Positions 56,607 through 64,000 of a DNA stretch of 64,000 bases are shown here, piece after piece. A program made the translations under genes and the position numbers. The DNA lies in NCBI RefSeq assembly GCF_000715075.1, contig NC_134093.1, forward strand, positions 98,006,826 through 98,070,825, in the 5' to 3' direction. How positions within the stretch are numbered: the first letter of the stretch is position 1; each line of letters begins with the position of its first letter. The notes beneath the pieces are model-generated. The model was not told where the DNA came from and ran no database searches. It was given only the letters and a program-made list of their open reading frames with translations. The stretch is from Nicotiana tabacum (lineage: Eukaryota; Streptophyta; Magnoliopsida; Solanales; Solanaceae).

Positions 56607-57296
56607 TTTTTCCTTTACTGTGTTTACTTGTCCTTATTGGTTCATAGTATATTGGCTGTTCAAGTTACCATTCTGTTGTAGTTCTCTATCTCATATTCCT
56701 CTCAGCATGTTCCCCCTCCCAATAGTACATATTTAGTTGTTATTTGTACATATACTGTTAAATTGTACAGGTTTGTTATGTAGGTATCTTGTCATAGCCT
56801 CGTCACTACTTCGTCAAAGTTAGGCTCGACACTTACCAGTATATGGGGTTGGTTGTACTGATACTGCACTCTGCACTTCATGTGCAGATTTTGGTATTGG
56901 TCCCAGCTGATCGAGAGGCGTAGCAGCTCGGACTGGTACATCAGAGACTCAAGGTAGATCTGTTGGCGTTTATAGACCTTGAAGTCCCCGTCTATCTTTT
57001 CAGTTTCCTTTTTGTATTTTTTTGTTTCTTTTATTCAACCAGTTGTATTTATTTCACATCTTTACTTGTAGTAAATCCTAAAAGTTTGTGAATTGTGACT
57101 CCAGATCCAGGTGGTAGTAATTAATGAAGTTTTTATATTATTCCGCACTCGCTTTATTTAATTTTTGCTTATTTGTTGTTATTTACTGAATTGAATAAGG
57201 ATTGGCTTAATAATTCTCTAACGTGTGCTTGCCTATCAAGTAGAATGTTAGGTGCCATCACAGTCCTAACGGTTGGAATTCCAAATCGTGACAAGT

Positions 57297-57307
57297 TGGT
57301 ATCAGAG
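57297..57307 (+). other. gypsy D primer-binding site (initiator Met-tRNA)
   Basis: TGGTATCAGAG, three bases after the LTR. The match stops at 11 bases (then aaatagg), shorter than in gypsy B and C. Confidence 0.9.
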
Positions 57308-57495
57308 AAATAGGTTGCCTAGGTCTCACAATTCACAAGTAGGCTTAGTAGAGTTTGGAGGATCGGTACGGAGACGTCTGTGCTTATCTTCCAGAGGCTA
57401 TGAAGTTTAGGAACCATTTCACTTCTATTCTTCTCTGTCAAGCGATTTTATTCTATCATTGCTGATCGAACTCCTCTACTCTTGTCCTTCTGCAA

Positions 57496-58920
57496 ATGGC
57501 GAGAACATGTACCGCATCTTCAGCTGAGCAGCAGCCAGAGCCTCCAGTGGCAGCTCCTACGAGGGGCAGAGGTCAAGGCCGAGGTCGTGCCAGAGGCCGA
57601 GGCAAGGGCAGATCTCAGCCCAGAGCTCGAGTAGCAGCACCAGCAATGGAGCCTCAGGTAGAGTTTGATGAGCAGGTTCCAGCCAAGACTGTTCTTGTCG
57701 GGCCAGCTCAGGTCCCGGAGGGGTTCATTGCCACCCCAGTGCTTCAGGATGCTTTGGTCCGTTTGGTGAGCCTTATGGAGAGTGTGGCCCAGACTGGTAC
57801 ATTTCCATGGCACCAGCCGTCTCTCAGGCTGCAAGAGGAGCACAGACTCCTGCTACTCACACTCTGGAGCAGATGGCTCCCTAGTATCAGACTCCAGCAG
57901 CTCAGCCAGTCGGAGTTGTTCAGCCATTTGTTGCGGCACAGGCCAACAATGGGTCAGCTATGTTGTCTAGGGCCTTATAGAGATTGGACAGGTTTACAAA
58001 GCTCTTCCTAGTTCATTACAGTGGTGCTCCTGCATAGGATCCCCAGGATTATCTTGACAGTTGTCATGAGGTGCGACGGAACATGGGTATAGTAGAGATC
58101 AATGGGGTCGATTTTGCTATATTTCAGATGACTGGTTCCGCCAAGAAATAGTGGAGAGATTATTTGTTGACCAAACCAGCTGGATCGCCTGCTCTTACTT
58201 GGGTCTAGTTCTCTCAGCTCTTCCTAGAGAAGTTTCTGCCTATCACATTAAAAGAGGAACATCGTCGTCAGTTCGAGTGTCTCCAGTAGGGCAGTATGAC
58301 TGTTACTCAGTATGAGACCCATTTTGTGGAGGACCATCATTCTCTTCTTCTGCTTCCTACCGAGAGAGAAAGAGAGAGGAGGAGGTTTATTGACGGACTT
58401 GCTCAGCCTATCAGATTGAAGATGGCTAAGGAGACTGGGAGTGAGATTTCTTTTCTGGTGGTTGCCAATGTCGCCAGGCGAGTCGAGATGGTTCTTTCTC
58501 AGGGAGGTTAGGGGTATGACAAGAGACCACATCATTCCGGGGGTTCAGCGGTGCCTCATCTAGAGGTAGGGATACTTTTGGTGGAGGCCATCCTCCCAGG
58601 CCATTTTATTTAGCACTCCAGGCATTCCACGGTGCCTCAGGTGGTCGTGCCCCTCATATGCCGTATTCCGATTAGCTAGCCTACAGTGCACCACCAGCTC
58701 CTATTAGTGCACCTTCGCTCCAAAGTTTTTAGGGTGGTTACTCAAGTCGAGAGGGTCAGTTTCAGGGTCAACAGTCACGGCAGTCGAGGTCCTGTTATAC
58801 TTGTGGTGATCCAAGGCACATTGCTAGATTTTGCCCTCGGGCATCGGGCATCTCACAACATCAGGGTTCTCGTGCATTAGTTCCGGCACTAGTTGTTGCA
58901 GCACCTGCTCATCCAGCCAG
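57496..58920 (+). pseudogene. gypsy D gag with zinc knuckle
   Basis: ATG at 57496 (MARTCTASSAEQQPEPP) begins an Arg/Gly-rich start. A shift near 57805 breaks it. Capsid blocks lie beyond: 'VRRNMGIVEINGVDFAIF', a stop replacing Trp after 'SAKK', 'FSQLFLEKFLP' and 'QYETHFVEDHHSLLLLP', then 'FIDGLAQPIRLKMAKETG'. The knuckle [14 protein letters not shown] (58793-58834) is intact. At least five stops are present. Confidence 0.88.
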
Positions 58921-59420
58921 AGGCAGGGGTCAGGCAGCTAGAGGTAGAGGCCAAACTGTTAGAGGTGGAGGCCAAGCCGTTAGAGGTGGAGGCCATCCAG
59001 TTAGAGGTCGTCCCAAGGGCGTAGTTCAGGGTGATGAGGCCCAGCCCCGGTGTTATGTTTTTCCAGCCAGGCTTGAGGCTGATTCATTTGACGTTGTTAT
59101 CACAGGTACTGTTTTAGTTTGCAGTAGAGATGCTTCAGTTCTAGTTGATTTGGGTTCTACTTATTTCTACGTGTCATCCTATTTTGCTTCATATTTGGTT
59201 GTGCCTCGTGATTCTTTGAGTGCTCATGTGTATATGTCCATACTTGTGGGAGATGCTATTGTTGTAGATCGTGTTTATCGTTCGTGTGTGGTCACCATTG
59301 GGAGTCTTGAGACTAGTGTAGATCTTCTACTTCTCGATATGGTCAATTTTGATGTTATATTGGGTATGGATTGGGTGTCACCTTATCATGCTATATTGGA
59401 TTGTCACGCCAAGACGGTGA
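58921..59420 (+). pseudogene. gypsy D Gly/Arg linker and protease
   Basis: Repeated 'RGRGQ / RGGGQ'-type codons (58920-59010) link gag to protease. '[20 protein letters not shown]' is followed by the active site '[13 protein letters not shown]' (59139 on). The usual D-P-G-S is D-L-G-S, so the Asp is kept. '[19 protein letters not shown]' and '[20 protein letters not shown]' complete the domain. It is open from before 59150 into RT. Confidence 0.88.
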
Positions 59421-60865
59421 CCTTAGCCTTGTCAGGGTTGCCTGGATTAGAGTGGAGAGGGACTCCTGGCCATTCTACCAGCGGGGTTATCTCTTATATG
59501 AAGGCTCGGCGTATGGTCGAGAAGGGGGGTCTAGCTTATTTGGCTTATGTATGCGATTCTAGTAGGGAGGTTCCTTTATTGGATTCAGTACCAGTTGTTC
59601 GTGAGTTTCTAGAGGTGTTTCCTGCAGACCTGCCGGGGATGCCACCCGACAGGGATATTGATTTCTGTATTAATTTTGCTTCGGGTACTCAGCCCATTTC
59701 CATTCCTCCATATCGTATGGCCCCGCCAGAGATGAAAGAATTGAAGGAACAGTTGCAAGATTTGCTTGATAAAGGCTTCATTAGACCTAGTGTCTTGCCC
59801 TGGGGTGCACCTGTATTGTTCATGAAGAAGAAGGATGGATCAATGAGGATGTGCATAGATTATCGGCAGTTGAACAAAATCACCATCAAGAACAAGTATC
59901 TATTGCCGAGGATTGATGACTTATTTGATCAGCTTCAGGGTGCCCAGGTGTTTTCGAAGATTGATTTGAGATCTAGCTATCATCAGTTGAGGATTAGGGC
60001 ATCCGATGTCCCTAAGACAGATTTTCGGACTCGGTACGGGCATTTTGAGTTTTTGGTGATGTCCTTTGGGTTGACAAATGCCCCAGCAGCATTCATGAAT
60101 TTGATGAACCGAGTGTTCAAGCCTTATTTGGAGTCCTTTGTGATCGTGTTTATTGACGATATCTTGATCTACTCCCGCAGTCGAGAGGAGCATGAGCATC
60201 ATCTCAGGATTGTACTTCAGACTCTAAGAGTCAACCAGTTGTATGCTAAATTTTCAAAGTGCGAGTTTTGGTTGGATTCAGTCGCTTTCTTGGGGCATGT
60301 TGTATCAGAATAGGGCATTCATGTATATCCTAATAAGATTGAGGAAGTTCAGAACTGGCCTAGACCCACTTTAGCTACGGAGATCAGGAGTTTCTTGGGT
60401 TTGGCGGGCTATTTCTGTCGATTTGTGGAGGGTTTTTCATCTATTGCAGCCCCGTTGACCAGGTTAACCTAGAAGGGTGCCCCGTTCATATGGTCAGACA
60501 TGTGTGAGACGAGCTTTCAGAAGCTCAAGACTGCTTTGACTATAGCGTCGGTGTTGGTGTTTCCCATAGGTTTAGGATCTTATACGGTATATTGTGATGC
60601 GTCCTGTATTGGACTCGATGCGGTATTGATGCAGGAGGGCAGGGTGATTGCATATGCGTCACGGTAGTTGAAGTTTCATGAGAAGAATTACCTTGTCCAT
60701 GACTTAGAGTTGGCAGCCATTGTTCATGCGCTGAAGATTTTGAGGCACTATATTTACGGTGTGTCGTGTGAGGTTTTCACGGATCATCAGAGCCTTCAGT
60801 ATTTGTTCAAGCAAAACGATCTCAATTTGAGGCAGATGAGGTGGTTGGAGCTACTGAAAGACTGA
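59421..60865 (+). pseudogene. gypsy D reverse transcriptase and RNase H
   Basis: RT blocks are all visible: '[16 protein letters not shown]', '[20 protein letters not shown]', '[20 protein letters not shown]', '[15 protein letters not shown]', '[14 protein letters not shown]' and the catalytic '[11 protein letters not shown]' at about 60149. A TAG at 60312 (after HVVSE) is the first break; further stops follow near 60470 and 60666. RNase H: 'YTVYCDASCIGLDAVLMQEG', '[17 protein letters not shown]', '[14 protein letters not shown]'. A 2-base loss near 60864 breaks the frame into integrase. Confidence 0.93.
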
Positions 60866-62410
60866 TATCACCATCTTGTATCATCCCGGGAAGGCCAATG
60901 TGGTGGCCGACGCATTGAGTAGAAAGGCAGCGAGTATGGGTAGTCTTGCGTTCATTCCAGTCGGTGAAAGGCCGCTTGCATCAGATGTTCAGACTTTAGC
61001 CAACCAGTTTGTGAGGTTGGATATTTCAGAGCCCAGTTGTGTTCTAGCTTGTATAGTTACTCGGTCTTCCTTGTTTGAGCATATCAGAGATCAGCAGTAT
61101 GATGACCCTCATTTGTTAGTCCTTAAGGAGACAGTATGGCACGGTGGTGCCAAGCAGGTTACTATCGGAGATGATGGAGTTTTGAGGATGCAGGGTCATG
61201 TTTGTGTGCCTAATGTGGATGGACTTCGTGAGTTCATTCTTGAGGAGGCACACAGTTCCCGGTATTCTATTCATCCGGGCGCTGCCAAGATGTATCAGGA
61301 CTTGCGGCAACATTATTGGTGGAAGAGGATAAAAAAGGATGTAGTTGCTTATGTAGCTCGGTGTCTAAATTGTCAGCAAGTAAAGTATGAGCATCAGAGA
61401 CCCGGTGGTTTACTTCAGCAGATAGAGATTCCTCAGTGGAAGTGGGAGCATATCACTATGGACTTCGTTGTTGGACTCCCACGAACTCAGAGGAAGTTTG
61501 ATGCCATTTGGGTCATTGTGGACAGGCTGACTAAGTCGGCGCATTTCATTCCTGTGGCAGTTACCTATTCTTCGGAGTGGTTGGCAGAGATTTACATCTG
61601 CGAGATCGTCTATCTTCACGGTGTTCTCATCTCTATCATTTCTGATCGAGGTACGCGTTCACCTCGCACTTTTGGAGGGCAGTACAACATGAGTTGGGTA
61701 CGCGGGTTGAGTTGAGCACATCGTTTCATCCTCAGATGGACGGACAGTCCGAGCGCACTATTCAGATCTTGGAGGATATGCTCCGCGCATGTGTTATAGA
61801 CTTTAGAGGATCGTGGAATCAGTTCTTGCCCCTTGTACAGTTTGCTTACGACAACAGCTACCAGTTGAGCATTCAGATGGCTCCCTATGAGGCATTATAC
61901 GGTAGGTGGTGCCGGTCGCCAGTTGGGTGGTTCGAGCCGGGGGAGGCTCGGTTGTTGGGTATAGATCTAGTACAGGATGCCTTGGATAAGGTCAAGATTA
62001 TTCAGGATCAAATTTGCACAGCTCAGTCCAGGCAGAAGAGTAATGCTGACCGTAGAGTTCGTGATGTTGCATTCATGGTCGGAGAGAGAGTGTTCCTTCG
62101 GGTATCACCCATGAAGGGTGTAATGAGATTCGGAAAGAAGGGCAAGTTGAGCCCTAGGTATATAGGACCTTTTGAGATTCTGGAGAGAGTGGGAGAGGTG
62201 GCTTACAGGCTTGCGTTGCCACCGGGATTATCAGCAGTTCATTCGGTGCTCCACATATCCATGCTCCGAAAGTATCACGGCGATCCATCCAACGTGTTAG
62301 ATTTCAGCTCTGTCCAATTGGACAAGGATTTGATTTACGAGGAGGAGCCGGTGGCTATTCTAGCCCGGCAGGTCCGACAGCTGAGGTCTAAGAGTTATCC
62401 TTCAGTTTGA
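60866..62410 (+). pseudogene. gypsy D integrase and start of chromodomain-like tail
   Basis: 'YHPGKANVVADALSRKA' leads to the zinc region 'YSIHPGAAKMYQDLRQHYWW' and CLNCQQ, with both His and both Cys intact. Core: Asp in 'TMDFVVGLP', Asp in 'IISDRGT', then a small deletion near 61655 (gtacgcgttcacc) shifts the frame; Glu in '[10 protein letters not shown]' (about 61740). C-terminus: 'RTAQSRQ'-like, 'RYIGPFEILERVGEVAYRLA', 'HISMLRKYHGDP', 'PVAILARQVRQLRSKSYPS'. The stop at 62408-62410 falls inside the chromodomain-like tail. Confidence 0.93.
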
Positions 62411-62540
62411 GTGTAGTGGAGAGGTCAGCCCATTGAGGCAGCTACTTGGGAGTCCGAGTTAGATATGTGGAGTAGACATCCACATCTTTTCACTAGTTCA
62501 AGTACTTTTCTATGTCTGTTCGAGGACGAACGATTATTTT
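62411..62540 (+). pseudogene. gypsy D chromodomain-like remainder
   Basis: Beyond the stop the coding sense goes on: WRGQPIEAATWESE, then MWSRHPHLF. W-R-G and T-W-E are the hallmark positions also seen in gypsy A and C. Two stops (62408 and 62414) remove it from the protein in this copy. Confidence 0.78.
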
Positions 62541-62552
62541 AGAGGTGGAGAA
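62541..62552 (+). other. gypsy D polypurine tract
   Basis: agaggtggagaa is directly followed by the LTR start (tatgatgacc, where the first TG has become TA). Confidence 0.87.
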
Positions 62553-64000
62553 TATGATGACCTGATAGGTTATCTCATGTTTTGAAACATAATTCTATGA
62601 TTTAAGCCTTAAAAATCATGTTTTAGCTTTCCTCGATTTGCGTGCACAGTCCGGACGTCTTTCCGGAAAGCATTTATGTTAAAAACTGATAAAAATAAGA
62701 ATTGTTATCTTAAAAATTAATTTGAGTTGACTTCGATCAATATTTTAAGTAAAAGGACCCGGATCTGTGTTTTGATGGTCCCTGTAGGTCCGTATCGTAA
62801 TTTGGGACCTAGGTGTATGCCGAAAATTGAATTCCGAGGTCCCTAGCTCGAGATATGGAATTTTGATGAAAAATTAAAAGTTTGAAAATTTAATGATCTT
62901 TAGAATTGACTGATGTTTGGTCTTGTTGATACCAGGTCCGTATTTTGGTTCCGGAGCCTAGTACAAGTCCATTATTATATTTATGACTTGTCTGTGAAAT
63001 TTGGTGAGAAACGGAGTTAGTTTGACGTGATTCGGATGTTCGGTTGTGAAAACAGAAGTGTTAAAGTCTTCTTGAAAATTTCATTTGAATTGGTGTCCAA
63101 TTCGTAGTTCTATGCGTTATTTTGGTGTTTTGGTCGTGCGAGCGAGTTCGTATGATGTTTGTGGACTTGTGTGCATGTTTGGTTTGGAACCCCGAGGGCT
63201 CCGGTGAGTTTCCGATAGGCTACGGGTGTTTTGAAACTTAGAAAAATCTGGTTTTTGGCTTTAGCTATTATCTGGTGTTTCCTTCATCGTGTCCGCGGAG
63301 GTACTCTCACGAACACGAAAGGTAAAATGGGGTAGGATGATTTTCTTCTACGCGAACGCAGTAGCTAGGTCGCGAACGCGAGGCAGTGGGGGCTCACCTT
63401 TCGCGAACGCGAAGCTTGAGGGACCTGAGGGAGGGGACACTCGTTCTTCTACGCGAACGCGAGTACTGGCTCGTGAACGCGGAGACCAGGGGGAACAACC
63501 TTCGCAAATGCGAAGAGGAACTTGTGAACGTGAAAGCCAATTGGGCGCCTGCAGATCGCGAATGCGGCAAGCCCTTCGCGAACACGAAGAAGGCATGACG
63601 CCCAGACCTTAAAATATTTCAAAAATGGGATTTTACCCATTTTTCATAAACTCTCCATTAGAGCTCGGCCTAGGTACGATTTTGAAGGGAAAACTCAACA
63701 TAAATTCATAGGTTTGTATTCTTTAACTTATTTTCTTCCATTTCTATCATCACCCATTAAATTCGTAGCCCTAATCATTGTTCTTTCATGGTAGAAAACT
63801 AGGGATTTAGGAAGAATTGGGGTGTTTTGCAAATTGGGAATTTAGACCTCGATTTGGGGTGGGATTCCGAAACTAATTACATAATCGGGCTCGAGGGTGA
63901 ACGGGTAAATAGATTTTGGTCCGAACCTCAGGTTTGACCAAGCGGGTCCGAGGTCGATTTTTTACTTTTTGGAAAAAAATTTGTGAAATCTAAATTTATG
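62553..64000 (+). repeat. gypsy D 3' LTR, truncated by window end
   Basis: It is collinear with 54368-55835 of the 5' LTR, with few differences by eye and a 20-30-base loss in the palindromic-word zone near 63405 (one 'ctcgtgaacgcg' unit fewer). The rest lies outside the window. Confidence 0.92.

Larger units (their letters stand above)
54368..57293 (+). repeat. gypsy D 5' LTR (2.93 kb)
   Basis: It begins TGTGATGATCCGATAGGTCA and ends ccaaatcgtgaca. Modules: a palindromic-word zone of cgcgaacgcg type (55100-55435), the core 'gaagtgacgagt' (56051-56062), a hairpin array (56317-56606), and the hairpin CTGCAC...GTGCAG near 56873-56888. It is non-coding. Confidence 0.92.
54368..64000 (+). mobile_element. 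gypsy D: Tekay/Del-like Ty3/gypsy element, cut by window end
   Basis: Order: 5' LTR, primer site, gag, protease, RT, RNase H, integrase, chromodomain-like tail, polypurine tract, and 3' LTR running off the window. It belongs to the same subfamily as gypsy A by its LTR start. It is the best preserved gypsy: one clean frame of 387 codons covers protease plus RT, and clean frames cover most of integrase. It inserted into spacer copy 2 after 'gctcacaggc'; the right flank is outside the window. Confidence 0.92.

Noticed and set aside
56293..56607. Repetitive 104-codon minus-strand frame and 67-codon plus-strand frame
   Set aside because: They arise because the LTR array has a 39-bp period, a multiple of three. 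The array lies in a non-coding LTR, and other LTRs use different periods.

Overview
This window looks like plant nuclear DNA, most likely from a repeat-rich Solanaceae genome; tobacco-like is my best guess, but the genus is not proven. The reasons are Ty3/gypsy elements of the Tekay/Del (chromovirus) type with very long LTRs and Met-tRNA primer sites, Ty1/copia elements of two kinds, Mutator, hAT and Harbinger-type non-autonomous elements, a SINE fragment and AT-rich spacer. I see no bacterial features and no convincing host gene. Essentially every coding segment is a decayed retrotransposon gene.

Layout. 1-820: AT-rich DNA with a 97-bp (AT)n microsatellite and a possible Ogre-like fragment. 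821-14691: 5'-truncated gypsy A, split by a nested gypsy B (2053-7619, perfect GGTTG duplication) and by an inverted solo LTR (7923-11452), and ending in its own 3-kb LTR. 14692-20369: AT-rich spacer ('copy 1') with a SINE fragment and a 1-kb foldback Mutator-like element (perfect 9-bp duplication). 20370-25566: decayed copia 1 on the minus strand with 270-bp LTRs. 25567-28485: spacer with a small Harbinger-like MITE. 28486-38592: copia 2, a 10.1-kb SIRE/Maximus-type element with an extra gene after pol and a perfect CTCAT duplication. 38593-54367: second copy of the spacer ('copy 2'). It is interrupted by hAT-like insertions, one of which contains gypsy C (40873-51078), by a Harbinger-like MITE, and by a second foldback Mutator-like element (52103-53086, perfect 9-bp duplication). 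54368 to the window end: gypsy D, the best preserved gypsy, with its 3' LTR cut off by the window edge.

Two results stand out. First, copies 1 and 2 of the spacer are paralogous, so several insertions can be compared with their empty sites inside this one window. Second, the gypsy LTRs share a modular non-coding plan: a cluster of short CpG-rich palindromic 'words', then an AGGTGACGAG-like core, then a tandem array of short hairpins (often GCACG...CGTGC), then a CTGCAC/GTGCAG hairpin. The actual words differ between subfamilies while their order is kept. I regard this LTR grammar as the best candidate for undescribed structure here.

No gene appears fully intact. All pol regions carry stops or frameshifts, so present-day movement would need proteins supplied from elsewhere. 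Names of families rest on motifs read by eye; no database search was run.
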